A stretch of 64,000 nt of DNA from NCBI GenBank assembly GCA_036426205.1, contig WSYH01002478.1:21569-85568 (forward strand), written 5' to 3'. The notes below the pieces were generated by a model. The model made no database searches. It was not told where the DNA came from and saw nothing but the letters and a program-made list of their open reading frames with translations. Made by a program: the position numbers and the translations under genes. Positions within the stretch are counted from its first letter, which is position 1; every line of letters starts with the position of its first letter. Origin of the DNA: Ascaphus truei. Lineage: Eukaryota > Chordata > Amphibia > Anura > Ascaphidae. Positions 22,740-36,500 of the stretch are shown in pieces.

Positions 22740-22960
22740 AAAAATGCCTTTATTGATCCCACAGGGGTGAAATGCGTTAGATCCCATAGGGGTGAAATGC
22801 GTTAGAGCGCACAGGGGATCTATTCCCCTCTTTTATTCTATTTTTTGCTCATGGATCACTAAAGGCATTTTTTGTTTAGCACAGTCCAGTCTCTATACGT
22901 TTTTGCTTGCAGTGCCCGCTGATTTTCTTTCCCTGCAGAGAGGTTATTTCATTTGGTTAA
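22740..22960 (+). repeat. Interspersed repeat shared with 15.04-15.28 kb
   Basis: Contains two tandem GATCCCA.AGGGGTGAAA-type blocks at 22757 and 22781, then the conserved downstream part. Confidence 0.6.
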
Positions 22961-23446
22961 TGACTCCGGCGCAAATTACCTAAAAGTCTGGGCACCATGG
23001 TTGGCCCAGGTAGATATCCCGGGGGTGGATGCCACCACGATATTGCACTAATATATACAGGTGCGTTCTCCTTTGAAGGTCAGCTAGGTGACGAGACATA
23101 GAGACGTACGGTCAGCGGACAGCCCTCAAGAGTTTAGGCAAGGAAATGGGACAGAAGAGAAGGTTCGTCTATAGTCAGCAAGGTACAGGTCGCCATTTTG
23201 AGGTGGTCAAGGATGGTCAAAGTAGACGGAATCACTCTCTCTCCCCCCCTCCCTCTTCCCCCCCATCCCCCCACCCCAATCCCCTCGTCTCGTTAGTCTT
23301 GTCTTATTCGTATCTGTGTCTTTGTATGTAGAAATGCGTTCATGCTGTTTATAATTGTATTTGCCAAATAATTGGAAATGACATAATGGGCTGTGACACA
23401 ATGTTTGCACATGTATCTTCCAATAAAAACATAAGTTGGAAAAAAA
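22961..23446 (+). other. Possible 3' end of a retroposed sequence
   Basis: No coding signature. The stretch ends with AATAAAAACATAAG, then A10 at about 23440-23450, and then directly array flank repeat F, as a 3'-end retroinsertion would. No target duplication was found. Confidence 0.4.
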
Positions 23447-24030
23447 AAAGAGGTCTGTATGTGTATTTCAGCCTTGAATATGTAGCAATATTCAAGGGCG
23501 GGCCTTGCAACTCTGAGGTTGTCAATCTCAGGGGTGGATATTGGTTGGAACGCCCCCTGCTGTGTGTGGGCCAATCTGTATACGGCTTTGCCTTGTAATG
23601 AGTCAAAGTTGGAGACACTCCCCTGAGATGTTCAAATTGGAACATATCTCCTAAATTAAGAGATAGTTATTCAGTCAGTTAAGTGAGTCAGTGATCTACT
23701 GAGTGAGAGGAGTGATTCCAGGAACTCTCCCTCTCCCTCCACCCATGCTGGGTTGGAGGGAGGGGGGCCAAGAAGAACATGATGCTAGCCGGGCTATGAG
23801 CTAGAGAGAGAGGAATATGATATTACAGACTGTGATGCTGTATCTGTATCTGCAATAAAGCTGCCAGGAAAAAGACATTGCTGTGTGGCTTTCTGGTCTC
23901 TGCATGAGGAGTGTCAGTGAGGGTCTATACCCTGAAGACCCCAGAGGATCCTCACTGGCTGGAGGCACTGCACCATCTGGAGAAACAAGGTATCCTGTCC
24001 TGGCTCACCCCACACCACCGCGGAGCCCTC
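23447..24030 (+). repeat. Array flank repeat F, copy 2
   Basis: Same sequence as 21287-21800 with an additional AATAAAGCTGCC segment. It runs directly into the 49-bp array. Confidence 0.8.
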
Positions 24031-25700
24031 AGTCCACTACCACAGCAAACCCAGCCCTAAGGGCTCGCTGACCCTCCCCATTCCGCTACCACAGCAAATC
24101 CAGCCCTAAGGGCTCACTGACCCTCCCCATCCCACTACCACAGCTCACCCGGCCCTAAGGGCTCGCTAACCCTCCCCATCCCACTACCACAGCACACCCA
24201 GCCCTAAGGGCTCGCTGAGCCTCCCCATCCCACTACCACAGCAAACCTGGCCCTAAGGGCTCGCTGACCCTCCCCATCCCACTACCACACCAAACCCAGC
24301 CCTACGGGCCCGCTGACCCTCCCCATCTCACTACCGCACCAAACCCGGCCCTAAGGGCTCGCTGACCCTCCCCGTCCCACTACCACACCAAACCCGGCCC
24401 TAAGGGCTCGCTGACACTCCCCATCCCACTACCACACCAAACCCGGCCCTAAGGGCTCGCTGACCCTCCCCGTCTCATTACCACACCAAACCTGGCCCTA
24501 AGGGCTCGCTGACCCTCCCCATCCCACTACCACAGCAAACCCGGCCATAAGGGCTCGCTGACCCTCCCCATCCCACTACCACAGCAAACCCGGCCCTAAG
24601 GGCTCGCTGACCCTCCCCATCCCGCTACCACACAAAACCCGGCCCTAAGGGCTCGCTGACCCTCCCCCTCCTACTACCACAGCAAACCCGGCCCTAAGGG
24701 CTCACTGACCCTCCACATCCCACTACCACACCAAACATGGCCCTAAGGGCTCGCTGACCCTCCCCATCCCACTACCACACCAAACCCGGCCCTAAGGGCT
24801 CGCTGACCCTCCCGGTCTTATTAACACACCAAACCCGGCCCAAGGGCTCGCTGACCTTCCCCATCCCGCTACCACAGCAAACCCGGCGCTAAGGGCTCGT
24901 TGACCCTCCCCATCCCACTACCACAGCAAACCCGGCCCTAAGGGCTCGCTGACCCTCCCCATCCCAATACCACACCAAACCCGCCCCTAAGTGCTCGCTG
25001 ACCCTCCCCATCCCACTACCTCACCAAACCCGACCCTAAGGGCTCGCTGACCCTCACCATCCCACTACCACACCACACCCAGCCCTAAGGGCTGGCTGAC
25101 CCTCCCCATCCCGCTACCACACCAAACCCGGCCCTAAGGTCTCACTGACCCTCCCTTCCTATCCCACAACCACACCAAACCCAGCCCTAAGGGCTCGCTG
25201 ACCCTCCGTCCCCATCCCGCTACCACAATAAACCCGGCGCTAAGGGCTTGCTGACCCTCCCCATCCCACTACAACAGCAAATCCGGCCCTAAGGGCTCAC
25301 TGACCCTCCCCATCCCACTACTACACCAAACCCGACCCTCAGGGCTCGCTGACCCTCCCCATCCCACTACCACACCAAACCCGGCCCTAAGGGCTCGCTG
25401 ACCCTCCCCATCCCACTACCACAGCAAACCCAGCCCTAAGGGCTGGCTGATCCTCCCCATCCCACTACCACACCAAACCCGGCCCTAAGGGCTCGCTGAC
25501 CCTCCCTCCCCATCCCACAACCACACCAAACCCGGCCCTAAGGGCTCGCTGACCCTCCGTCCCCATCCCGCTACCACAGCAAACCCGACCCTCAGGGCTC
25601 GCTGACCCTCCCCATCCCACTACCACAGCAAATCCGGCCCTAAGGGCTCGCTGACCCTCCCCATCCAGGTATCACAGCAAACCCGTCGCTAAGGACTCGC
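24028..25700 (+). repeat. 49-bp tandem array, about 34 copies
   Basis: The unit runs CCGGCCCTAAGGGCTCGCTG, ACCCTCCCCATCCCACTACC, ACAGCAAAC. Copies are clean, with few indels. Each unit has a short dyad CCCTAAGGG. Three further copies lie at 42046-42190. The array ends with CGCAACAAACTT in both places. Confidence 0.97.
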
Positions 25701-25727
25701 TGACTCACCCGCAACAAACTTAGGGGA

Positions 25728-26227
25728 TATGACATGGGTATTCTGAGGTATACAACACGTGGTAATGACGCGCCATGACATGGGTATTCCGGGGTATACA
25801 ACACGCGGTAATGACGCGCCATGACATGGGTATTCTGAGGTATACAACGCGTGGTAATGACGCGCCATGACATGGGTATTCTGAGGTATACAAAGCATGG
25901 TAATGACGCGCCATGACATGAGTATTCTGAAGTAAACAACACGCGGTAATGACGCGCCACGACATGGGTATTCTGAGGTATACAACGCGTGGTAATGACG
26001 CACCATGACATGGGTATTCTGAGGAATACAACACGCGGTAATGACACGCCATGACATGGGTTTTCTGAGGTATACAACGCGTGGTAATGACGCGCCATGA
26101 CATGGGTATTCTGAGGTGTACATCACGCGGTAATGACGCGCCATGACATGGGTATTCTGAGGTATACAACGCGTGGTAATGACGCGCAATGACATGGGTA
26201 TTCTGAGGTATACAACGCGTGATATGT
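25728..26227 (-). repeat. 46-bp tandem array C
   Basis: About 11 copies, joined directly to the end of the 49-bp array and ending at the right terminal inverted repeat (26218-26250). Confidence 0.95.
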
Positions 26228-26250
26228 TCGAATAACGGCCGCTGCATCTG

Positions 26251-26845
26251 TAGTTACAACAAGAGTACATATAATTATCAAACACCTGGGTCTGAATAAA
26301 ATTAGCACTTCCACTTTATTCTTAAACATCTACTTTTAACAACTAGCAAAGAGGCGCGTATGCATTTGTAACATAACCTCCCAGCAGTTACTTCTATTTC
26401 TGGGCCTTTCCTCTGTCAGTCCTGTTAGAACCGGCAGTTGAAAGGTTAATTCCTTCAAGAGGTCTGTATGTGTATTTCAGTCTTGAATGTGTAGCAATAT
26501 TCAAGGGCGGGCTTTGCAACTCTGAGGTTGTCAATCAAAGGGGTGGATATTGGTTGGAACGCCCCCTGCTGTGTGTTGGCCAATCTGTATCCGGCATTGC
26601 CTTGTAATGAGTCAAAGTTGGAGACACTCCCCTGAAATGTTCAAATTGGGATATATCTCCTAAAGTAAGTTATTCAGTCAGTTAAGTGAGTCAGTGATCT
26701 ACTGGGTGAGAGGAGTGATTCCAGGAACTCTCTCTCTCCCTCCTCCCATGCTGGGTTGGAGGGAGGGGGGCCAATAAGAACATGATGCTAGCCAGGGCTC
26801 TGAGCTAGAGAGAGAGAGGAATATGATATTACAAACCTCACAGTG
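26251..26845 (+). repeat. Array flank repeat F, copy 3
   Basis: Matches 21074-21660. Followed by a segment (26846-26965) that also occurs at 42243-42385. Confidence 0.85.
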
Positions 26846-27029
26846 TCACCTGCACAATGTTACTGTGCTGCTGTTGACATGATTGGGATGATAGGGGATA
26901 GCCGGCCTTCATAATAAAGGTGAAGCCCAGCTGGCTGTCCCTAAAAATGTGTGTCAAGAGCTGAGAGTGCCAGCCTGGGCCTAGCGGACTGAGGGCTCCG
27001 CGGTGTGTGTGGGGTGAGCCAGAATGATT

Positions 27030-27757
27030 ACCTTGTTTTCTTCTCCAGATGGCAGTGCCTCCAGCCAGTGAGGATCCTCGGTGGTGTCTTCAGGGATAGA
27101 CCCTCACTGACACTCCTCGTGCAGAGACCAAAAGCCACACAGCATCTGTTTTCCTGGCAGCTTTATGATACAATACAGCATCACACGTCTGTAATATCAT
27201 ATTCCTCTCTCCTAGCTCAGAGCCCGGCTAGCATCATGTTCTTCTTGGCCCCCCTCCCTCCAACCCAGCATGGGTGGAGGGAGAGAGAGAGTTCCTGGAA
27301 TCACTCCTCTCACTCAGTAGATCACTGACTCACTAACTGACTGAATATGACTCTTAATTTAGAGATATGTCCCAATTTGAACATCTTCGGGGAGTGTCTC
27401 CAACTTGACTCATTACACAAAGCCGGATACAGATTGGCCACACACAGCAGGGGGCGTTCCAACCAATATCCACCCCTTGATATGACCCCTCAAGTTGCAA
27501 AGGCCCCGCCTAATATTGCTACACATTCACAGGCTGAAATACACATACAGACCTCTTGAAGGATTAACCCCTTTCAACTGCCTGTTCTAACAGACTGACG
27601 AGGAAAGGCCCAGAAAAAAGTAGCTGCTGGGAGGTTATGTTTACAAACACCTGACGCGCCTCTTTGCTAGTTGTTTTAAGTAGATAGTTAGAATAAACGG
27701 AAGTGCTAATTTTATTAGACCCAGGTTGTTTGATATATATGTACTCTTGTTGTAACT
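27030..27757 (-). repeat. Array flank repeat F, copy 4, inverted
   Basis: Reverse complement of 23930-24010 joined to 21074-21700. With copy 3 it makes a large palindrome centred near 26.95 kb. Confidence 0.85.
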
Positions 27758-27789
27758 CAGATGCAGCGGCCTGTATTTCAAACATATCA

Positions 27790-29165
27790 CGCGTTGCTAT
27801 ACCTCAGAATAACCCTGGTCATGGCCGTCATTGCAGCCGTCGTTGTATACCTGCGAATACCCATGTCATGGCGCGTCATTACTGCGTGTTGTATACCACG
27901 AGAATACCATGTCATGGCGCGTCATTCACGTGTTGTATACCTCGATACCCTGTCATGGCGCGTCATTACCGCGTGTTGATACCTCGGAATACCCATGTCA
28001 TGGCATCTATCGCGTTTTTACCTCGAATACCTGTCATGGCCGTTTACGCGTGTTGTATACCTCTAGGAATCCCATGTTGGCGCGTCATTACCGCGTGTTT
28101 ATACTTCAGAATACAATTCATGACGCCGTCATTACCCCGTTTGTTACCTGCAATACCCATTGTCATGGCGTGTCATTACTCGCGTATGCAATACCTCTGA
28201 ATAACCCATGTCATGGCGTCGTCATTACCACGTGTTTCATACCTCGGAATACCCAGTCATGGTGCCGTCATTAACGCGTGTTTTTATACCGGCAGAATAC
28301 CCCTGATGCCATTGCGTTCATTACCGGGCGTGTTGTATACCCGGATACCCATGTCATGGCGTGTCATTACCACGCGTTTGTATACTCAGAATACCATGTC
28401 ATGCGCACTCATTACCGTGTGTAGTATACCTCGGAATACCCATGTCATGGTACCGCGTCATTAACCCTGTGTTGTATACCTAATACCCCGTGTCATGGCG
28501 CGTCATTACCGCGTGTTGTAACCTCGGAATAACCCATGTCATGGGCGTCATTACCGCTTGTTGTATACCCCAGGAATACCCATGTCATGGCGCGTCATTA
28601 CCGGGCTGTATCCTGTAATACCTTTCATGGGGTCATTACCGTGCTGTATACCTGGAATACCCATGTCTGGCGCGTCATTCCCGCGTGTTGTATACCTGGG
28701 AATACCCATGTCATGGCTCGTCATTACCGCGTGTTGTATACCTCAGATACCCATGTCATGGCGCGTCATTACCCGCGGGTTTGTATACCCTAATACCGCA
28801 TGTTATGGCGCCTCATTCCGCGCGTGTTGTAATACCCCGGAATACCCATGTCATGGCCGTCATTACCCGTGTGTGTATACCTCGGAATACCCATTCATGG
28901 GCGTCATTACCGCGTGTTGTATCCTGGGAATAAACCCAATGTCATGGCGCGTCATTAACCGGTGTTGTATCCTGGGAATACCCTGTCCTGGCGCGTCATT
29001 ACGCAGCGGTTGCTTGTATACCTGCGGAATACCCATGTCATGGCGCGTCATTACCGCTATGTTGTATCCTCAGAATACCCATGTCATGGCGCGTCATTAA
29101 CCGCGCGTGTTTGTATACCTCTGGAATACCCAGTTCAATTGCGCGTCATTACCGGGCTGTTGTAT
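27790..29165 (+). repeat. 46-bp tandem array D, inverted orientation, very noisy
   Basis: About 30 copies of the reverse-complement unit with indels in almost every copy. It starts at an inverted terminal repeat (27758-27791). Confidence 0.93.
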
Positions 29166-30824
29166 ACCTACCCCTATACCCAACCCCCTTCCTTACCCCA
29201 TCAGGGGTGGGGGTGCTTGTGGGGGTGAGGTGTGTCATCGGAGGGCTTTCAGCGGTGTCGGAGGCAGGGCGCCCCATCTTTAACTGTGGTTCCGAGCATG
29301 GCGGCGGAGGATCGTGCATGCGCAGAAAAGGAAGAAAAAGAAAAGGACTGGCGACATCTTGCGGGTTGGCTATAGCCTCGAGGCATGCGCAGATGTGATG
29401 CGGCAAGCCATTACTGAAAGGTTTGAAGTGGAAGCAGCAGAGGCGCTCCATAGCGCAGGGCCAGCACCCAGTAACTATGCGCAGTTAGGGCGGCTGCGGC
29501 GGACAATTACGTTGTGTGACAGGGTACTGGGAAGACTCTGCGTATGCGCAGTAACAGATCCGCACACGGCACCAGTGCAAGAAGGCTATGGGGGAACTAA
29601 AACCCCAGCAGGCCCCAGGGGCTGGAGCCTTCAGGTGGGACGCCAAGGGAGCCAATGTAGGCGGGATTTTCACTTGCTGGAGAAAGAAAATTTGGGCGCG
29701 CAGAGGAAGGGAGGGTAGTAGGAGCTGGGACACCAGTCAGGGGAAGGGATTGTGTAGGTGCAAGGGCAAGTGGGCCCCCTGCACTATGGGCCAAGAAAAT
29801 CCCCAGGCCCCAACTCGGCCCCTACTCACCTAGTTTGTGGCTGGCTTTAGGGAAGGCCATGCTAGAGGGACTTTGCACTTTAGCAGTTAGTAAGTCAGGG
29901 GACACAAAGTGGGTGCGCTAACACGGCTTCTGACCAAGGTGACCAGTGTGACAAGTGAGGTTTCTGGGATCAGATCTACCTCACCACAAGATAAGAAAGA
30001 CTGTCTGGTGTGTGAAGATCCCCAGAGGGAGGACCTCCTATTTGGATGAGCGATGTCAATAGCTCGCGAATTCGGTGAAAGAAAAAATGGAACCTTGGCG
30101 CTCAAATTTTGCCACTGTGTCCCTAGGACAAAAAACAGTCTCTTGAAAAGCCACAGAGTCACAATCATGAAGTTGATGTCCAAAGATTTCTTCACCTGCT
30201 GCCAAACATTTCCCAAATCTACCTGGAAATGAAAAGGCGGGCACCACCATTGCGGCAGTATTCATGATCTTGATATCTTCCCTTTTCCACATGATAGATT
30301 CACCAATGTTAGACTGTGCCCTAACTTACAGGAATGCCTCTTTTCTGCGGTTTACAGTGGAGGACAATCTGTGCTTTAAACCCCTTCCGTGGTCCACTGG
30401 TGGGTACCATGAATCCCCCGAGTACTTCCTATATTCCTTAAGCTCCGTGATTCAGGATCTTCTTGGTTTTCAGAGCATCAGAGCAGGGATATGCAAAAAC
30501 ACGTCGGCAGTTTAGGAAAAGACACGTTTCTCAGACCATACCACCCACGTTCTCTCAGACCATAAACCTTTGCTGCGTCGTCGGTTCGGACGGGAAGGCG
30601 GGGGTTCTCTTTCAGTTGTTTCTGCTGTACCAGGGTGCAAGGAGCCCCCCCCCCCCCGGACAGGTAACAAGTCACCAAGTGCACAACATTACGGTTTACA
30701 ACACAGCCGATGATCATGCCTTAGGGGTGGGACTGGGGAAACTCTGGACTCTTGAGACAACCTGGGTATAGGGGTGTGGGTTCTATGGGCCTTAGTAGGT
30801 CCAGGAGTTTATAGAGGGGACATG
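29166..30824. other. No gene recognised
   Basis: Mixed-composition sequence with several GCATGCGCA motifs (29310-29550) but no coding, repeat or RNA signature that I can support. Confidence 0.5.
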
Positions 30825-31530
30825 CTTCATATGGTTGATTGTGATATTGTTGTGTGTGTTTATTCTGGCCCCTATTAGTAAAACTGTTTAATATAACCTT
30901 GGTGTATGTGGTTACAATAGCGGGTCCCTTGTGTTGGGGATTATTTCTACCCTTAAAACCCTTACACAGGTGAGGCCGCTATATATTTTGAGACGTTCCA
31001 GGGAGGAGTTACACCCCAGGCCTCAGTGGTGGGAGGTTCAGGGGGGGCCTCTGTGAAACCTGGAACAGGTGTAACGAACCCCACACCTGGAATTAAATAT
31101 AGATTCCCCCTCAACAGCACGCTATCTTGCCAATTGGGGGGGAGGGGGGAAAAAACTGTGTTTAACATGACATAATCTCAACATTAACGAGGTTCTCGCT
31201 AAGAATATAGCGAAAGAGGATTAAGTAGGACAATTTATTTTTGTTTGCATTCCCAATCTGGACCACCTAAGTGTTAACTTAAAGGTATATTACAGGGCTA
31301 AAAGGAGGCAGGAAAGCGTACATTCTATATGTATATGGCTCCTCCTAGACTGCTGCGACCAAAACATGAAAAACAAAGACATGAGTACAGGGACATGCAG
31401 TATAATATGGGGGGTAATTAGTTAACATAGTTGAGAAGCCAAACAGTGGAGAAGACTTTATGTTATGTGCAGAGATTTCTCACTTTACTGGGTTTTGTGT
31501 GCGTTTCCGGAGCTATCTTCATGGTCAAAT
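30825..31530 (-). repeat. Interspersed repeat R-A, inverted, diverged
   Basis: Aligns in reverse to 49.78-51.18 kb (for example TTCTCGCTAAGAATATAGCG at 31190, and CCCTTACACAGGTG at 30960). It lacks the 788-bp insertion. Confidence 0.75.
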
Positions 31531-33290
31531 GTTATGAGCCCTTTTTTTTGAACCCCTCCCAAGGAAAAAACATTAATGGTCACACTGTACGGACACATGC
31601 GGCTCCAGGGGGAGAGCTGAGCCTCCGCTTAGCTTGGGGACTGGGGGAACACTCATAAAATTGACTTAGCGCAGCGCCTACACTACCCGGGGAATCCCCG
31701 TGATGTGAGATTCCCCTGGGCAAGAAATACATACCACACACACGTGATGCAAACCAACTTTATGTAATATGATAATGCATGGCAAAACCGATCACTCTTA
31801 ACAGGCAAACTAGACATAACACAATCATAATAAACTGGGTACTGTCCTTATTAAACGGTAGTAGGGACTTAGCCCACCTCTTACGGAGAGTGACTGTCTC
31901 AGTTCGCATTTACCGGCGTGATCCACACCGGTGTCTGGATACGGTTCTACTGGTTATAGGCTCAGTCTCGTAAAACCACTCGTCAGTGTTCCTACAAAGT
32001 GTTTAGCCTAAGGCGGATCAGCGGCTGATCACCGGTGTTGGGCCAATTGATGATATAGGACCTGCCGATAAATCCAGTACTCAGATCTCAAATAACTTCG
32101 TAAAGGATACGTTGAGGTTTCAGGCCCGACATCCAGGATTCCACGTCGGGGGAGGACCCCCAACAAATATGCCTCTGCAGCCCGCAAGAAGAGCAGCGCC
32201 AACCTTCTGCCGGCGTGCGGCGCGTAAGGGAGTTCCCTATCTGGACTCCGTGAACTAACGTGGGACACTCGCTGCACGTATAGGCCGTGTTTTTTGTTGT
32301 GTCCATACAGCCACAGCAACCTTGAATTGCTTTAGGGGAAACACTCCTAGGGCCTGGGGGGTAGCCTATCCTATGCAAGGTGGGTCACTGAACCCCTGAA
32401 CCCACACTACCTCTTCCCTTCACCTCCCGGATCCCCTCTGGGGACTTAAAACTCAGCCTAAACTCTGCAGCAACACACTGACACACACAAATTCCAACCG
32501 GCAGCAAACCCCCTGCACTGCACTCAACTCGTGTGGCCTAGTGTCAGCGCTCACAGCACTACCAGCCTGCACACCGACAAGACTGGCACACTAACACACT
32601 AAGGGCAGAGTCCTAACTAATGGGGCCTCCCCTCAGTAACTAACCCCCTACCCTGGGGGGGGGGGGGATTGGGGGGGCTGCCCGGAATCTGGGGAAACTA
32701 CCTTACCTGGTTGTAGGAGCCCACTTGCTCCCTACCACCCTGCCTCCACCGTTCCTGCCCCAGCTCCCAACTGCCAAAACGTGTCCATCAAACATTGTAC
32801 AGCCTTCCTCCAAGGAGAAGTTGTGGGGGCAAAAAAAACCCTATTTGCTGGCGGCCCTGCACGTGGATGTGGGTGAAAGGGCAATCCCAGAAGGCTGCTG
32901 GGAATCGTAGTCCCTCAGGACCTCTTTAGGCATGGGGGAACAGCGTTACCAACTACCCCTTACTGCGGCTTGAGCGGACCAATGCGCAACCGCTCGCGCA
33001 AACTGTAATGGTGGCCCCCACTGCCGGGGTACGCCGCAAGAGGGGAATCCGGGACTCGGAGCGGACTCCCTGCTCCGGCCCCCCACCTTTGCGTTGTGCC
33101 GTCGGCACGGGGCTCAGAGGGGGTCTCTGTGAGCAAAATAAGCCGGGGGGGCTACAGTTATATAGGGAAGCGGAACACAATGTGGGCGGCCACCCAATTT
33201 CCTCATAGAAAATCTGTTCTTGGGTATTTCTTGGTTAATGGTGTAATTAATTGGTTCTAAGGAATATTTCCCCCAATATAAACATTCTAA
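31531..33290. other. No gene recognised
   Basis: No family is recognisable. A minus-strand frame at 32088-32378 contains several cysteines but no known domain. G12 run near 32656. Confidence 0.5.
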
Positions 33291-33299
33291 GTATTTTTT

Positions 33300-33425
33300 T
33301 AATTTCCAAAACCCAGGTTTTGTTTTATCATTTCCAAGACCCAGTTTTATCATTTCCAAGGCCCCGTGTTATCCCATTTCACAAAACCCAGTTTTACCCC
33401 TTTCCAAGGCCCAGTTTGAAAAGCC
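33300..33425 (-). repeat. 22-bp repeat, left flank of the 52-bp array
   Basis: Degenerate copies of the unit seen cleanly at 49384-49650, in inverted sense (CATTTCCAAGACCCAGTTTT). Confidence 0.85.
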
Positions 33426-33519
33426 CCTTCAGGCGCCACAGTATAATGTTTAGTTACAGTAGGAAGGTAAGTAATTGAGATGATTTTTCCAGGTTGAGGA
33501 GGATATTGCACGTCTTCTA

Positions 33520-36500
33520 TGCCTCTAGGCTTTTTGGGAGCTTTTATTTCTAACTTTCTGGGTGTGTGTATTCTCCGAAGCTATCTTCTGTACATATTTA
33601 TTTCCCCTTTCGGGGTGTGTGTGTTCCCGAGATATTTTCTTAAACTGATACCTTATTTCTCACTTTCTGGGTTGGGTTGGTGTGTTCCCGGGAGCTATTC
33701 TTCCTGTAACATCTTATTTCTCCCTTCTGGGTGTGTGTTCCCGAGCTATCTTCCTGTAATTCTTATTTCTCCCTTAGGGTGTGGTTGTGTTCCCGAGATA
33801 TATTCTGTACAATCTTATTCTCACTTCTCTGGGTTGTTGTGTGTTCCCGAGCTATCTTCCTGTAAATTCTTATTTCTTCCTGTCTGGGGGATGTGTTCCC
33901 GAGCTATTCTTCCTGTACATCTTATCTCCCTTTCTGGGTGTGTTGATTTCCGAGCTATCTTCCTGTAAATCTTTAATTTTCTACCCATTATGGGTGTGTT
34001 GTGTTCCGAGCTTATGATTCCTGTAACATCTTATTTCCCCCTTTCTGGGTGGGTGTGTTCCGAAGGCTATTTCATGTACATTTATTTCTTTCCCTTTCTG
34101 GGTTTGTGTGGTTCTTCCCGAGCTATTTCCTGTAAATCATATCCTCCCTTTCTGGGTGTTGTGTGTGTTCCCGACGATTCTTCCTGTACATATATTCCCC
34201 TTTTCTGGGTTGGTGTGTTTCCCCGAAGCTATCTTCCGTAACATCGTATTCTCCCTTTCTGGGGTGTCCCGAAGCTATCCTTCCGGTACATCATATTTCT
34301 TCCCTTTATGGGTTGGGTGTTCCGAGCTATTCTCCCTGTTACAATCTATCTTCTCCCTTTCTGGGAGGGTGTGTTCCAGAGTCTATCTTCATGTACATCT
34401 TATTTCTCCCTTGTCTGGGCTGTGTGTTTCCCGAGCTATCTTCCCGTGTACATTCTTAGTTCTCCCTTTTGGTTGGTGTTTCCGAGCATCTCCTGTACAC
34501 TATTTCGCCCTTTCTGGAGTGTGTGGGTGGTTCTAGAAGCTATCTTTACATGTACATCTTATTTCTCCCTTCTGGGTGTGGTATTCCGAATCTTCTTCCT
34601 GTACCATACTTATTTCTCCCTTTCTGGGTGTGTGTTCCCAAGCTATCTTCCCTGTACATTCTTATTTCATCCCTTCTGGGTGTGTGTTCCCAAGCGATAT
34701 TCCTGTACATCTTATTTCTCCCTTTTGGGTGGGTGTGTTTCCAGCTATCTTCATGTAACATCATATTTCTCCATTTCGGGGTGGTGTGTTCCGAGCTATT
34801 CTCCCTGTACATCTTAGTTTCTCCCTTTCTGGGCGGGTGTGTTCACGAGCTATCTTCCTGTACATTCATATTCTCCATTTTCTGGGGTGTGTGTTTCCCG
34901 AGCTATCTCCCTGTAATTCTTATTTCTCCCTTTCGGGGGTGTGGTTCCGCCCGCTATCTTCCTGTAAATTCTTATTTCTCCTTTCTGGGTGTGTGTGTCA
35001 GAGCTATTCTTCCTACATCTTATTTCTCCCTTTCTGGGTGTGTGTTGTTCCCGAGCTATCTTCTGTTTAAATCTTATTTCTCCCTTTCTGGTGTGTGTTC
35101 CCGAGCTATCTCCCTGTACATCTGAATTTCTCCTTCTGGGTATGGTTCCCGAGCTCTCTCCTGTTACATATTATTCTCCCTTTCTTGGTGTGTGCGTTTC
35201 CGAGATATCTCTGTTTACATCTTATATTTCCTCCTTTAGGGTGGGTTGGGTTCCCAAGCTATCTTCCTGTACATTTTATTTCTCCCTTTCTGGGTTGGTG
35301 TGTTCCCGAGTTATATTCTGTAACATCTATATTTCTCCCGTTCGGGTGGGTTGTGTTCCCAAGCTATACTTTCCGTTACATCTAATTTCTCCCCTTTCTG
35401 GGTTTGGTTGTGTTACCGAAGATCTTTTCCTGTACATCTTATTTCTCCCTATATGGGGGTGTGTGGCTTCCCGAAGCTATCTTCCTGTACATCTTATTTC
35501 TCTTTTATGGGTGGGTGTGTTCCCAAGCTATCTCCTGTAAATTGATTATCCCTTTCTGGGTTGGTGTGTTCCAGGAGTTAATTTCCTGTACATCTTAATT
35601 TTCTCTTTTGCTGGGTGGTGTGTTCACAGCTATCTTCCTGTACATTTATTTCTCTTTCTGGGTGGGTTGTTTTTGTGTCCCGAGCAGCTTTTCCTGTACA
35701 TGTCATATTCCTCCATTTCTGGTGTGTTGTTGTTCCCGAGCTATCTCCCTGTACATTCTTATTTCTTCCTTTCTGGGCGGGTACTGTTTGTTCCCGAAGT
35801 ATTCTTCCTGTACAATTCAATATTTCTCATTTTGGGTGTGTGTTGGTAATGGAGCTATCTTCCTGTACATCTTTATTTCTTCCCTTTCTGGGTGTGTTGT
35901 TCCCGACTATCTTACTACATCTTATTTCTCCCTTTCTGGGTGGTGGTTCACGAGCGAGCTCCTTGTACATCTGATTTATCCCTTTCTGGGTATGTGTTCC
36001 CGAAGCTATCGTCCCTGGAACTACATCTTATTTCTCCCTTTCGTGGTTGTGTGCGTTTCCCGAGCTATCTTTCTGTTACATTTAATTCTCCTTTTCTGGG
36101 GGGCTGTGTTAACAAGCTATCTTCTGGAATTTTTATTTCTCCCTTTTGGGTTGGTGGTTACCGAGTATCTTCCCTGTACATTCTTATTTCTCATTTTTTG
36201 GGTGGGTGTTTTTTCCCAAGCTATCTCTTGTACATCTCATTCTCCCTGTCGGGGTTGGTGTGTCCCGCAAGCATCTCCCTGTACATCTTATTTCTCACAT
36301 GTCGGTGTGTGTGTTCCCGAGCTATCTTCCTGTAATTTATTTCTCATTCTGGGTGTGTGTTCGTTCCCGAGCATAGTCCTTATATCTAGTTCTCCTTTCT
36401 GGGCTGATGTGTTGTTTCCTGAGCTATTTCTCCTGTACATCTTATTCTCCCTTTCTGGGTGGGTGTGTTCCCGAGGCTATCTTCATGTACATTCTTATTT

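Noticed and set aside
24028..25700. Hammerhead ribozyme in satellite units (as in newt satellite 2)
   Set aside because: The 46-, 49-, 52- and 22-bp units do not contain both CUGANGA and GAAA in workable spacing on either strand.
13398..29165. CRISPR-like regular repeats
   Set aside because: Units are contiguous, with no unique spacers between them, and the context is vertebrate. They are ordinary tandem repeats.
32088..32378. Cysteine-containing frame that might be a zinc finger
   Set aside because: Cysteine spacing fits no known finger and the surrounding DNA shows no coding bias.
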